A stretch of 53,843 nucleotides of DNA from Ignavibacteria bacterium RIFOXYC2_FULL_35_21. GTDB taxonomy: Bacteria > Bacteroidota > Ignavibacteria > Kapaibacteriales > UBA2268. The stretch spans positions 236 through 54,078 of the forward strand of contig MHAY01000036.1 of the NCBI GenBank assembly GCA_001804705.1. Reading direction: 5' to 3'. Positions within the stretch are counted from its first letter, which is position 1; the number at the start of each line of letters is the position of its first letter. Made by a program: the position numbers and the translations under genes. Of this stretch, positions 1 to 8,923 are shown piece after piece. The notes beneath the pieces are model-generated. The model was not told where the DNA came from. It ran no database searches and saw nothing but the letters and a program-made list of their open reading frames with translations.

Positions 1-86
1 CTTTTAAAAATAAATTTTTTCTAATTAAGAATTAGTAATATATTTAATCTCATATTTTCTTAACACTTTTTTCGGGGGTAAAAGTG

Positions 87-284
87 ATGAATACAACTGG
101 AACAATTGAAAAAGAAAAAAAACAATTATTAGAGGAATCAAAAGAATATTTAGGTAATGATTATTTAAATTGGCTTGATTCCGTTCTACAGGAATTCTTA
201 AATAATGAGGATGTTGAAAAAGAAACTCAACAATATAACATTTATACTACTTCAGTAGGTGCATTTTATGCCTGCCCGGAATGA
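87..284 (+). CDS. Small hypothetical protein coupled to the SDH-family protease
   Basis: This is a 65-residue, highly charged (Glu/Lys-rich), probably helical protein with no signal peptide or membrane segment. I do not recognise the family. I take the ATG at 87 as start because a G-rich stretch (positions 75-79) lies about 7 bases upstream; a GTG at 84 is the alternative. Its last 17 bases overlap the start of the next gene in another frame, which suggests translational coupling. Being co-encoded with a ClpP-fold protease, it could be a partner or adaptor, but that is inference from position only. A short spurious ORF is not excluded, although frame and spacing look gene-like. Confidence 0.55.
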   Translation: MNTTGTIEKEKKQLLEESKEYLGNDYLNWLDSVLQEFLNNEDVEKETQQYNIYTTSVGAFYACPE

Positions 285-1191
285 AATTCAAGAAGAAATA
301 TATAAAGCCAAAGCAACTGCACAGGATCAAATTCGCCGAAAATATATAAAAAATTTATCTGATTATACTCATAGAGATGTTATTGTATATATTACTGCTT
401 ATACAACAATAAAAATGATGAATGTTCCACCGAATTTGGTTGCTATTCAGGATAATGATATTCATGGGTTTATGTCTGCGCTACATGGATTAAAAAGTGA
501 TAATTTAGATTTAGTCATTCATAGCCCGGGTGGTTCAGCTGAAACTACAATACAAATTGTAAACTATTTAAGGAAAAAATATAAGCATATTAGAGTTATT
601 ATACCTCAAAGTGGTATGTCTGCAGCTACAATGTTAGCCTGTGCCAGTAATGAAATAATAATGTCAAAACATTCTGCTATTGGTCCAATTGATCCGCAAA
701 TTACTTTTCCAACTCCAAGTGGCTTGTTTACTGCTCCTGCTCATTCATTAATTAAAGAATTTGAAAAGGCTAAAGAAGAAATTCTTAAAAATAGAGATAT
801 TGCTCCTCTATGGATTAAAAAATTTGAAAATTTACCTCATGGAATTCTTGATATTTGTAAAAATAGTATAGAATTATCTAAAGAAACAGTTATTCAATGG
901 TTAACTTCGTTTATGTTCGAAAATGAAGTAGATGCACAAGAAAAAGCCAAAACAATTGGGGAATGGTTAGGTAATCCTGATAATCATAAATCACATGGTA
1001 AACCAATTCCGTATGATGATCCTGATTTGAAATTTTTAAAAATTAAATTATTAGAAGACGACCAGGAACTTCAAGAACATGTCCTGTCTGTATTCCATTC
1101 ATCTATTCTCACAATTGAAGTTACCAATTGCATAAAGATTATAGAAAATCAAAACGGTAATGGTTTATATATTAATTTCGAGAAGAAATAA
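268..1191 (+). CDS. SDH (serine dehydrogenase proteinase)-family ClpP-fold protease
   Basis: This 307-residue soluble protein matches the SDH_sah family of the ClpP/crotonase superfamily, which is related to SppA. Visible signatures are the glycine-rich HSPGGSAETT segment (oxyanion region), the nucleophile segment SGMSAATMLACASNEI about 30 residues later, and the GPIDPQI loop after it. The C-terminal half is Lys/Glu-rich and probably helical. There is no signal peptide, so it should act in the cytoplasm or on the inner membrane face. I prefer ATG 268, because an AGGT sits 7 bases upstream, over the in-frame GTG at 259. It overlaps the preceding small gene. Family members are often found in accessory regions and their substrates are mostly unknown; none can be inferred here. 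Confidence 0.8.
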   Translation: MPARNEIQEEIYKAKATAQDQIRRKYIKNLSDYTHRDVIVYITAYTTIKMMNVPPNLVAIQDNDIHGFMSALHGLKSDNLDLVIHSPGGSAETTIQIVNYLRKKYKHIRVIIPQSGMSAATMLACASNEIIMSKHSAIGPIDPQITFPTPSGLFTAPAHSLIKEFEKAKEEILKNRDIAPLWIKKFENLPHGILDICKNSIELSKETVIQWLTSFMFENEVDAQEKAKTIGEWLGNPDNHKSHGKPIPYDDPDLKFLKIKLLEDDQELQEHVLSVFHSSILTIEVTNCIKIIENQNGNGLYINFEKK

Positions 1192-1541
1192 ATATTTATA
1201 ATTTAAAAAAATTACTTGAAGAGCCAAATTGGCACTACAAGATGATAGCAACTCACTCCGTTTAATCCGCGGCAAAGACTTTTTCCCATAATAAATTTCA
1301 TATATCCTTTTTTCCTTCTCCCCCCGGGAGAAGGGCAGGGTTGAGGGCTTCTCCCTCTCCGCCTCTCTGCGTCCCTGCGGCTCTGCGTGAACCCAAAATT
1401 TCCCTTCCTATGAGGAATGGCAGTGTATAAGTAATGCCCCCTTTTTTAAGGGGGAACTTTTTTCGGACAACAATAATAATGAATGTTATTTGATTACGTT
1501 TATCTATTTTGTAAATTTAATTATATAATTTTTCATTTGTT
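1192..1541. other. Intergenic region with two GC-rich hairpins
   Basis: No gene is seen in this 350-bp gap. It contains a perfect 9-bp hairpin at 1314-1334 (CCTTCTCCC/GGGAGAAGG) and a CCCCCTT/AAGGGGG hairpin at 1437-1454. Between them lies a GC-rich stretch resembling a tandem of short 'ctctgcgt'-type units. Similar CCCCCTT hairpins recur in other gaps of this window, so these are probably dispersed genomic repeats rather than dedicated terminators. Confidence 0.6.
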
Positions 1542-1961
1542 ATGGCTAAAAGAAGACAAGAAAAAATATTAATCAAAGAACAGGCAATAGCAGAGGCTAA
1601 ACGATACCTCGCAAATGCCAAAGAGACTATAGCTAAAAGCCCGATTGACCCGTAAGGAAAAATCTATGAAGATTCCAAATATGTCAGTGAGGGTTCAGCA
1701 ATAGCATACCTTGCCGCACTGAAAGCGATAGATGGCTGGCTATTAGGCCGGGGTATTTCAAATGATAAACTTCCAAAATCAATTGAAGAATATTGGGCAA
1801 TCCGGAAACATATTCCTCATAATGGTAAATTTACTGCTGATTTAACAATTGCTTATCAAAATCTACATATTGGTGCTTATAATCATGGACAAGTTGATAT
1901 TAACATAATAAAAAACGGATTAAAAGCAGTTAAAGAAATAATTTCTATTCTAGAGAAATAA
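1542..1961 (+). pseudogene. DUF5618-like (HEPN-type) small protein interrupted by a stop
   Basis: Reading one frame from ATG 1542 gives a continuous 139-codon protein interrupted once by TAA at 1653-1655 (codon 38). Both sides read sensibly. The N-terminus resembles AEAKRYLANAKETIAK. After the stop come IYEDSKYVSEGSAIAYLAAL, a segment with KSIEEYW, and an amphipathic C-terminal helix. This resembles Bacteroidota DUF5618 proteins, small helical proteins often filed near HEPN/nucleotidyltransferase modules; the family call is from memory. No nucleotidyltransferase partner is adjacent. A single nonsense change in an otherwise preserved frame suggests recent inactivation, a sequencing error, or reinitiation downstream. 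Confidence 0.65.
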
Positions 1962-2002
1962 TTTCCTAAAAACCCATTATTTCCAAAATTAATTTTTATA
2001 TT

Positions 2003-2341
2003 TTATTCCGCCTGTTTGACCATCACAAGGAGCATCTTGAATTTTTTATTAGCCTTAACTGCATGTGGTATTCCCCCGGGCATGATGATTACATCACCGT
2101 TTTGGAGTTGATGCGGTTCTCCCCCGATTGTAATTTCAGCTTCGCCGTCAATAACATGAACAAAAGCATCATAAGGAGTTGTATGTTCGCTCAGGCTCTG
2201 TCCTTCGAAGAAGGAGAATAAAGTAACAGTGCCGGCTTTTTTGTTAATTAAGGTTCTGCTGACAACAGCACCCGGTTGATATGATATTAATTCATTAATA
2301 TTTGACTGACTGCCAATAATATTATCATTCTCATTGCTCAT
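2003..2341 (-). CDS. Small cupin-domain protein
   Basis: This 112-residue single-domain cupin shows the two conserved cupin motifs: a first motif around EHTTPYDAFVHVIDGEAEI and a second around NGDVIIMPGGIPHAVKA, with His residues placed as metal ligands. It is cytoplasmic. I start it at 2341 because GAGGT lies about 7 bases upstream; the longer frame to 2392 lacks cupin-like sequence. It is transcribed divergently from the Rrf2/nrfHA operon. Such stand-alone cupins are often stress- or anaerobiosis-linked in denitrifiers, so co-regulation with nrf is possible but unproven. The substrate or metal cannot be read from the sequence. Confidence 0.85.
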   Translation of the reverse strand: MSNENDNIIGSQSNINELISYQPGAVVSRTLINKKAGTVTLFSFFEGQSLSEHTTPYDAFVHVIDGEAEITIGGEPHQLQNGDVIIMPGGIPHAVKANKKFKMLLVMVKQAE

Positions 2342-2740
2342 AAGTACCTCAAAATAAAAAAAGGCTGGCAAACAACTGTTGCAAAATCTCATTCAAAGGG
2401 AGTGTGCATATATGAAATCGTGCAAAAAAAACAGCTACTATACCAGCCTAATGATTATAAACGAAATAACAAGCTTTCAATTTTCAAATATAATAGATTT
2501 CCAAATAATAGTAACTTTTAAATCCAATAACATACTTCTTTTTACAAATATTTTTTTTTCAGTGAACTTTTATAACAGACATATAAATCTGATATTAAAA
2601 TTATCATAATTCTTTTACATTTTCAAATATATTTTGGATTTGGACAAAAAAATCCTGATTTACCTTGCTTTATATGAATACAATAATTAAATTAGAATTT
2701 TGGTAGTTCTTTCTGACAATTATTCTTAGATGGTTACACA
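2342..2740. promoter_or_regulatory. Divergent promoter region between cupin and Rrf2/nrfHA
   Basis: This 399-bp AT-rich gap separates two divergent transcription units and must hold both promoters. A GGATTT/AAATCC inverted repeat lies at about 2636-2655. I see no copy of the 17-bp palindrome found upstream of the nos Rrf2 gene. A short frame across 2379-2609 has no recognisable content and I treat it as non-coding. No individual promoter element can be called with confidence. Confidence 0.4.
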
Positions 2741-3232
2741 ATGACAGTGATATTTTCAAAGAAGTGCGAGTTAGCCTTGCAAGCTGTCTTGTACTTATCG
2801 GTATTTAATGACAAAACCTATTTTACGGCAACCGACATCTCGAAAAGATTAAATATACCGAAGGAATTTCTTGCGAAAATCCTTCAGTCGCTTGCTGTGC
2901 ATAGTATCGTTATATCAAAAAAGGGAAAAACCGGGGGTTTCACTCTCGGCAAACCACTGAATGAAATTCGCTTGATTGATATTGTGATTGCAATTGACGG
3001 TTTGGAGATTTTTCACAAATGTGTTCTTGGCTTTAAGGGTTGTACTGTCGAAAAGCCTTGTCCTCTACATGAAAAATGGGGCAAGCTTCGCGACCTTGTT
3101 TATAAAATGCTTAGCGAAGAAACATTGCTTGAAATAAGGGACAAGTCCGTTGAAAAAATCAAAAGCATTCATTCTATTAATAATGATGCATTGGTTTTAG
3201 CACAATCATTTCAAAAGAGGAGATTGAATTAA
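2741..3232 (+). CDS. Rrf2-family (NsrR-like) Fe-S regulator of nrfHA
   Basis: This is a 163-residue Rrf2-family transcription factor. The N-terminal winged helix-turn-helix covers about residues 1-80 (FTATDISKRLNIPKEFLAKI, then the wing with KKGKTGGF). Three cysteines follow at the usual cluster-binding position (KCVLGFKGC and KPCPLHEKW), which is the NsrR/IscR arrangement for an Fe-S cluster. The stop codon is immediately followed by the nrfH ATG, so regulator and reductase share a transcript. Given the neighbours, an NO- or nitrite-responsive regulator of ammonification is the best reading. A paralogue with the same Cys spacing heads the nos locus at 45.6-46.0 kb. The effector itself cannot be read from sequence. 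Confidence 0.88.
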   Translation: MTVIFSKKCELALQAVLYLSVFNDKTYFTATDISKRLNIPKEFLAKILQSLAVHSIVISKKGKTGGFTLGKPLNEIRLIDIVIAIDGLEIFHKCVLGFKGCTVEKPCPLHEKWGKLRDLVYKMLSEETLLEIRDKSVEKIKSIHSINNDALVLAQSFQKRRLN

Positions 3233-3796
3233 ATGCACCCGAAGTCTTTTTTCGGCAGGCTTTCTCCTCCACCTGCGTGGAGAGTGCCTGTTATATTAAT
3301 ACTCGGAATAGCCTGCGGATTGTTACTGCAAATTTTTTATGTATCAAATGCCCTGTCGTACTTATCTGACGAGCCTGAAGCCTGTGTAAACTGCCATGTT
3401 ATGAGTTCCCACTTTGCTACATGGGAACACAGCAGTCACAGAAGAGTGACAACATGCAATGACTGTCATGTGCCTCACGATAATATTATCAGAGAGTATT
3501 ATTTTCATGCTATGGATGGCCTTCGCCATTCGACGATTTTTACTTTAAGGGCTGAGCCTCAAGTCCTTTTAATAAAAGAAGCAGGTAAAGCGGCAGTGCA
3601 GCAAAATTGCCTGAGATGCCATATAAACCAGGTTAATCCCGTGTCGGCAGCGAATGTTAATGGTGAAAATTATAAATTAGGTTATGGCAAGCCCTGCTGG
3701 GAATGTCACCGTGAAGTTCCTCACGGAAGATATAATAGCCAGGCTTCTACGCCTTATGCCCGTGTTCCTGTGAAAAGAATTGTGGTTTCTGATTAA
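3233..3796 (+). CDS. nrfH: Cytochrome c nitrite reductase small subunit NrfH
   Basis: This 187-residue membrane-anchored tetrahaem cytochrome of the NapC/NirT/NrfH family passes electrons from menaquinol to NrfA. One N-terminal transmembrane helix (about residues 18-38) is followed by four CXXCH haem sites: CVNCH, CNDCH, CLRCH and CWECH. The start follows the upstream stop directly, and its GAGGAG ribosome site lies inside the regulator gene, which implies tight coupling. nrfA begins 48 bp downstream. The protein faces the periplasm. The length and haem count are typical of NrfH. Confidence 0.95.
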   Translation: MHPKSFFGRLSPPPAWRVPVILILGIACGLLLQIFYVSNALSYLSDEPEACVNCHVMSSHFATWEHSSHRRVTTCNDCHVPHDNIIREYYFHAMDGLRHSTIFTLRAEPQVLLIKEAGKAAVQQNCLRCHINQVNPVSAANVNGENYKLGYGKPCWECHREVPHGRYNSQASTPYARVPVKRIVVSD

Positions 3797-3844
3797 ATTC
3801 AGAATAATGAAATATTCGTATTAAAATAAATTCAGAGGACGGTT

Positions 3845-5329
3845 ATGTCAATTCAGGAAAGAATTCAAAAAAAGCCATGGCTTGGATGGCTATTGTTTTT
3901 TGTTACTGTAATCATTGTTTTTCTCATAGGATTATTTTCTGCTTCCATTGTCGAACGAAGAGGAGAATCAGTTGCAAAGTTACTGGCAGTTAAGGATATT
4001 GCAGAGTGGGAGCCGCGAAACGAGGTTTGGGGTGAGAATTATCCACGCGAATACGAATCATACCTGAAAACTCTCGATACAAATTTTATGAGCAAGTACT
4101 GTGGTTCGACGATGATTAATTATCTTGATGAATATCCAAACCTGGTTATCATGTGGTCAGGTTATTCTTTTTCCAAAGAGTACAATCAGGGACGCGGGCA
4201 TGCTCATGCAATTAATGATGAAAGGATGACTCTGAGAACAGGGGGAGTAATGGAAAGTCCTCAACCTGCTACATGCTGGTCATGCAAAAGCACCGATGTT
4301 CCGAGAATGATGGCAAAACTTGGTGCGGAAAATTTTTACAAAGAGAAATGGATAAACATGGGCCCTGAAATCGTTAATCCTATAGGATGCCAGGACTGCC
4401 ACGACCCAAAGACGATGAACCTGCGAATCACAAGGCCTGCTCTGCTCGAAGCACTCGGAAGGCTTGGGAAGAAAATTGAAAATGTAACGCATAATGAAAT
4501 GCGTTCTCTTGTTTGTGCTCAATGCCATGTAGAATACTATTTCAAAAAACCGGATTCTTATTTGGCTTTCCCTTGGGATAAAGGATTCAGTGCCGATTCG
4601 ATGGAAAGTTATTACGATGAACTTCATTTTTACGATTGGGTACATAAGCTGAGCAAAGCACCAATGCTGAAGGCACAGCATCCGGATTATGAGTTATATA
4701 TGACCGGGGTTCATGCCCAGAGGGGTGTATCCTGCCCGGACTGCCATATGCCATATAAGGTGGAAGGAGGTATAAAATTTACTGACCATCATATTCAGAG
4801 TCCCTTGAATAATGTGTCTAATTCATGCCAGGTTTGCCATCGCGAAAGTGAAGAACAGTTGCTCAAAGATGTATATGAAAGACAGGACAAGGTTCTCGAA
4901 ATAAGGCAAATGGCAGAGGAATCTATAACTGCGGCTCATCTCGAATCAGAAGTAGCATGGAAGAGCGGTGCAACTGAAGAAATGATGAAGCCCGTTCTCG
5001 ATTTGCTTAGAAGTGCTCAATGGCGCTGGGATTGGGTTGCCGCTGCCAATAGTGTCGGATTTCATTCTCCTGTCGAAGCCCTGAGAGTTCTGGGTACATC
5101 AATTCAAAGAGCAGAAAAGGCCCGCGGCATTCTTCAATTAATTTTCTACAAACTGAATGTTGCACTGCCCGTCAAAATTCCTGATGTTTCTACAAAAGAT
5201 AAAGCACAGAAATACATAGGCTTGGACATGCAGGTACTAAGAAAAGACAAAGAGGAATTCATCAAAACAATCCTTATTGAATGGGATAAGAAAGCAAAAG
5301 CAAGACAGGGAACATTGAAAAAATATTAA
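3845..5329 (+). CDS. nrfA: Ammonia-forming cytochrome c nitrite reductase NrfA
   Basis: This 494-residue pentahaem enzyme catalyses six-electron reduction of nitrite to ammonium in the periplasm. The haem sites are the diagnostic CWSCK at 144-148 (catalytic haem with Lys ligand) and CQDCH 182, CAQCH 224, CPDCH 297 and CQVCH 328. The active-site residues are in place: Arg117 (QGRGH), Tyr231 after CAQCHVE, and His279 in KAQHP. Glu230, Lys276 and Gln278 fit the calcium site of known NrfA. The N-terminal hydrophobic segment (about 13-33) looks like an uncleaved anchor or signal. AGAGGA precedes the ATG. With NrfH it forms the membrane-bound ammonification complex, probably under the Rrf2 regulator upstream. 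Confidence 0.96.
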   Translation: MSIQERIQKKPWLGWLLFFVTVIIVFLIGLFSASIVERRGESVAKLLAVKDIAEWEPRNEVWGENYPREYESYLKTLDTNFMSKYCGSTMINYLDEYPNLVIMWSGYSFSKEYNQGRGHAHAINDERMTLRTGGVMESPQPATCWSCKSTDVPRMMAKLGAENFYKEKWINMGPEIVNPIGCQDCHDPKTMNLRITRPALLEALGRLGKKIENVTHNEMRSLVCAQCHVEYYFKKPDSYLAFPWDKGFSADSMESYYDELHFYDWVHKLSKAPMLKAQHPDYELYMTGVHAQRGVSCPDCHMPYKVEGGIKFTDHHIQSPLNNVSNSCQVCHRESEEQLLKDVYERQDKVLEIRQMAEESITAAHLESEVAWKSGATEEMMKPVLDLLRSAQWRWDWVAAANSVGFHSPVEALRVLGTSIQRAEKARGILQLIFYKLNVALPVKIPDVSTKDKAQKYIGLDMQVLRKDKEEFIKTILIEWDKKAKARQGTLKKY

Positions 5330-5465
5330 ACAATGGTTGTTACCTAATGAATGCAAAGGGTACTTTACAAAAATATTTGCAATTATTAAATAGCTGATTG
5401 TAACGAGAGATTTATTTTTTTTGTATTTTGCATTTTAAATTAAAATAAATTTAAGAGCCTGAAAA

Positions 5466-7118
5466 ATGAAAAAGTACAATTTGTGTATTTATGGAGCGGT
5501 ATTGATTCTGCTTAATTCATTATGTACCGCACAAAACGGAATTCTCGATTCACTCGAATTCAATCGTCTGAAGGGCTATAAATCGCTGAGTGAAGCGTTT
5601 AAGTCTCCTCTTGACGTTATCAGGCTCGACCTTAAAGACAGCAAACTGTCAATACTACCGGATAGTATTGATAAATTCAAAAATCTCAAATATCTTGATT
5701 TAAGATGGAACGAACTCGCATTCTTGCCAAATTCAATCGGCAATTTATCGAATCTTGTAACACTTGATTTAGGTTACAACCATCTAAAGACTTTACCTGA
5801 AAGCATTGGTAATTTGAAAAAGCTCGTCAGTCTCGAGATTGGAGATAATAAGCTGGTAGCAATTCCAAAAACGATTGGTGAACTCGAGAATCTCAGAACC
5901 CTCGATTTAATTAAGAATTTGTTAATCGAACTCCCGGCAAGTATTGGCAATCTGAAAAACCTGCATACCCTCGATTTGAGCGTAAATCCAATGCTGAATA
6001 TTAAGTCTGCAATTGAAAAAATTTCACGCCTCAACGAGCTGAATACCCTGAACCTCAGGTCCAACAGTATTTTTGAGCTGCCGGAAAACATAGGTACTAT
6101 GATAAATCTCAAGTCATTGTACATATCAGACAATAATATAAAATCTCTCCCATCTGCAATCGGTGACCTAAGAAACTTGCAGGACCTCGATTTATCCTCA
6201 AATCAATTATCTGTCCTGCCTGAGTCAATTGGAAAGTTGTCAAATCTTGTCGAACTGAACCTGCACTCGAACAATCTTAAAGCGCTTCCCAACAGTTTTT
6301 CGAAGCTGTCAAATCTTCATACATTGGCAATCGGAGATAATATCGAGCTTAACCTAAACGAGGTTTTTAATATTATATCGAAAATTCATTCACTGCAGGA
6401 ACTGGATTTATATTCAAACGATTTGACGACTCTTCCCGAAAGCATTGGGAAACTTAAGGGCTTGCATACACTTGTCCTCGATTTCAATCAGATACAAAAG
6501 CTTCCTTCTTCAATTAAGGAGTTGAAAGGCTTGCATACACTGGGCTTAAGCGGCAATCCAAACATCAATCTCGATGATACTTTCATTAAGTTAAAATCTC
6601 TTCCTAATCTAAATTCCCTGGTTTTGGGATTCAATCAATTGACTTCATTGCCCTTAAGCATAGCTTTGCTCGATAATATTAAATCAATCAGCCTGAATGA
6701 TAATATGCTAACTACATTGCCTGAGGAATTCGGGAACCTGTATAACCTGGAAGAACTCAAGCTCAGCAGGAATCAAATTAATTATTTACCAAATTCAATC
6801 GGTAACCTGAGAAGGCTGAAGACTATGGACCTAAGCTGGAACAAGCTTGCATCGCTGCCTGAAAGTATGAAGAAGCTTCAGAACCTCGAGACACTCGACC
6901 TGATGCGCAATTCACTCACCCGTGTACCCGATGGAATCGGTGACCTGAAATCGCTTAAGTCACTCGTACTGATGAAAAACGATTTAAAAGAAATTCCCGA
7001 AGCTTTGGGCAGACTGCGGAATCTCCAGTCACTCGTGCTTACCGACAGCGACTTCACACCTGCAGAAAAGAAAAAAATCGAAAGCTTTCTGCTGCCCGGC
7101 AGAGTTTTCTGGTGGTGA
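5466..7118 (+). CDS. Secreted leucine-rich-repeat protein
   Basis: This 550-residue protein has a signal peptide (about residues 1-22) followed almost entirely by about 20 leucine-rich repeats. Most are 23-residue units of the LPxSIGxLxxLxxLDL type, like those of Leptospira and Bacteroidota LRR proteins. Three units are longer and irregular (starting near NPMLNIKSAIEKIS, NIELNLNEVFNIIS and NPNINLDDTFIKLK), at roughly regular spacing. There is no T9SS C-terminal domain; the protein ends in PGRVFWW shortly after the last repeat. It is probably a periplasmic or surface protein for protein binding, with no enzymatic motif. It stands alone between nrfA and the convergent fliR. Confidence 0.9.
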   Translation: MKKYNLCIYGAVLILLNSLCTAQNGILDSLEFNRLKGYKSLSEAFKSPLDVIRLDLKDSKLSILPDSIDKFKNLKYLDLRWNELAFLPNSIGNLSNLVTLDLGYNHLKTLPESIGNLKKLVSLEIGDNKLVAIPKTIGELENLRTLDLIKNLLIELPASIGNLKNLHTLDLSVNPMLNIKSAIEKISRLNELNTLNLRSNSIFELPENIGTMINLKSLYISDNNIKSLPSAIGDLRNLQDLDLSSNQLSVLPESIGKLSNLVELNLHSNNLKALPNSFSKLSNLHTLAIGDNIELNLNEVFNIISKIHSLQELDLYSNDLTTLPESIGKLKGLHTLVLDFNQIQKLPSSIKELKGLHTLGLSGNPNINLDDTFIKLKSLPNLNSLVLGFNQLTSLPLSIALLDNIKSISLNDNMLTTLPEEFGNLYNLEELKLSRNQINYLPNSIGNLRRLKTMDLSWNKLASLPESMKKLQNLETLDLMRNSLTRVPDGIGDLKSLKSLVLMKNDLKEIPEALGRLRNLQSLVLTDSDFTPAEKKKIESFLLPGRVFWW

Positions 7119-7597
7119 GAATTCAATTTCGAATTACGAATTTTTTAGAATTAAGTTTTGAGTTTTGAGTGTTATGTGTTTAATGATGGGAATAATTTTT
7201 TTAACATAAAGAAACACAAAGGGAAGACATGAATGGCAAAAAGAATGTTATCCTGTGCTGATTGATGTGCCGCATTTTTTTTAATGGGGTTTGGGGGTTT
7301 CCTTGTTAATATCCACACTCAACCTTCACTCAACACCCAACACATAAAACATAAAATTCAGCATTTTAATTATATAACCACCATTCAAAATTTCTCCGTG
7401 CAACTCCGTGCAAAACTCAGTGCGACTCTGTGAAACTAATATTTATTCCCTACGGGAAAATATGGCTATTGTGATTCATTATGTTACTGATATGTAATCA
7501 CTACGTTATAAATTTGTTATACTATTTCCCAATTCCCATTTCCCCTTTCCAAATTGTTAATTGCTAATTGTTAATTCTTTCAGCAATTCGTAATTGA
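7119..7597. other. Non-coding gap between convergent LRR gene and fliR
   Basis: I find no gene in this 479-bp region. It is built of low-complexity fragments, including stretches such as AATTGTTAATTGCTAATTG and a run of 'ctccgtgcaactccgtgc'-like units similar to the GC-rich segment at about 1360-1390. The AATTGTTAATTG-type segment recurs in the fliQ-fliP gap. These look like degenerate dispersed repeats. No convincing hairpin with a T-run was found for either convergent gene. Confidence 0.5.
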
Positions 7598-8395
7598 TTA
7601 AACTCTTCCCGGATTAAGCGTCATTATGAATTTCATAATTTCACTTTCGAAGCCCTGGAGTGCATATTTGGCAACCATGACGATTAAAGCAGATGATGCA
7701 AACAACACAAGCAAACCGATAGCTATTTTCAATTGGAAGCTGAGTATGAATATGTTAGTTTGAGGTGCAACTCTTGCAAGCAGTGCAAGAGCAAGATTAG
7801 TGAGAAAGATTGCAACAATCACAGGAGCCGCCATCTTGATTCCAACGACAAGCACAACTGTTGCCACTTTAATTAGCATTGTTACAGTAGATTCGGTAAT
7901 AGCAAATGTTGTGATTGGCACAGCCCTGACACTTGCATAAATACCTTCGATAAGAAAATGATGCCCGTTAATAAAAAGAAAAAGCATAATGACAATCATT
8001 TCCTTAAATTCACCGACAATGGTGGGAGTGTCAGCATCCACATTGAACAGCATAGCTGTATGAAAACCGAGGTCGAAGTCAACAAAAGCCCCTGCTGTCC
8101 TTGCTCCCCAGAATACTGCATTAGCAACCCAACCAATGGCAACGCCGAGGAAAAACTCCTTCATCACGAGTAAAATCATATACCAGAGATGAAATTCAAT
8201 TTGAGGTTGTTCGGTCCAAAAAGCTGTTGTAATGGAAAAAGCAAGTAATACTCCGAGAAACACTTTCACCTGGTTCGGAATAGACCTACTGCGGAAGAAA
8301 GGGCTTGCGGCAACAAAACCCATAATTCTTATGAACAGGAGAGTGCCGATAATAAGCTTGCCGGTCAGTATATCCATTGATGAAGAATCAGGCAT
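7598..8395 (-). CDS. fliR: Flagellar type III export protein FliR
   Basis: This 265-residue polytopic inner-membrane protein of the FliR/SctT family is part of the flagellar export gate with FliP and FliQ. It has about six hydrophobic segments, and the family-typical MGFVAASPFFRSRSIPNQVKVFLG segment lies at residues 25-48. Length is normal. It starts 11 bp after the fliQ stop, so the two are co-transcribed. flhB, commonly next, is absent: the next gene downstream is the convergent LRR gene. It would work in a basal body whose other components are outside this window. Confidence 0.94.
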   Translation of the reverse strand: MPDSSSMDILTGKLIIGTLLFIRIMGFVAASPFFRSRSIPNQVKVFLGVLLAFSITTAFWTEQPQIEFHLWYMILLVMKEFFLGVAIGWVANAVFWGARTAGAFVDFDLGFHTAMLFNVDADTPTIVGEFKEMIVIMLFLFINGHHFLIEGIYASVRAVPITTFAITESTVTMLIKVATVVLVVGIKMAAPVIVAIFLTNLALALLARVAPQTNIFILSFQLKIAIGLLVLFASSALIVMVAKYALQGFESEIMKFIMTLNPGRV

Positions 8396-8406
8396 TTATC
8401 TCATCC

Positions 8407-8673
8407 TCATTTGAGATTTGGTATCATGTTGATTAACTCGATTGTAAACGTCTTCAGACTGCTAATCATAAAAGGAAGAATCAGCACAGTTACGATGAAG
8501 ACAGTCAGCAGTTTTGGTACAAATGTCAATGTCTGTTCCGATATTGATGTAGCAGCCTGGAAGATTGATATTACCAAGCCGACAATCAAAGATGCCAGCA
8601 GAAGCGGCCCGCTGACAATAAGCACATAGTAAAATGCTTCGCGTACAATCTGTAATATTAGCTGGTCTGTCAT
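8407..8673 (-). CDS. fliQ: Flagellar export protein FliQ
   Basis: This 88-residue protein has two transmembrane helices with the FliQ-typical loop containing FQAATSISEQTLTFVPK, immediately upstream of fliR. It belongs to the FliPQR export gate at the base of the flagellum. The size and hairpin topology are exactly those of the family. It is separated from fliP by an unusually long 250-bp gap, so fliQR may have its own promoter or rely on readthrough. Confidence 0.94.
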   Translation of the reverse strand: MTDQLILQIVREAFYYVLIVSGPLLLASLIVGLVISIFQAATSISEQTLTFVPKLLTVFIVTVLILPFMISSLKTFTIELINMIPNLK

Positions 8674-8923
8674 AATTTAATCAATTCACAATTCACAATT
8701 AATAATTAACAATTATTTTCAATTTTTCTATTTCAATAAACCTTAAATTTATAATTTAGTTTTTTAGCTGTTTAGGCTGCAGGCATTTTACTATTTAGCT
8801 AACGGCCCAACAGTCTATTACCTAATTTTTTTCAATCATTCAAAACTCAACATTCAAAACTTAAAACTAATTCCTATTTCCCAACTCCCAATTGTTAATT
8901 GTGAATTGTAAATTATTAATTGA
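8674..8923. other. Repeat-like spacer splitting fliP from fliQ
   Basis: This 250-bp gap lies between two genes that are normally adjacent. It is AT-rich and contains many AATTCACAATTAATAATTA / CCAATTGTTAATTGTGAATTG-like words on both flanks, resembling the filler sequence downstream of fliR. No gene or clear promoter was recognised. Confidence 0.45.

Noticed and set aside
2379-2609. Possible 76-residue gene in the cupin/Rrf2 gap
   Set aside because: It is low-complexity AT-rich sequence overlapping the cupin start region, with no recognisable motif or ribosome site.
5774-6133. Minus-strand open frame inside the LRR gene
   Set aside because: It is an antisense shadow created by the repetitive codons of the leucine-rich repeats; the plus-strand product is clearly real.
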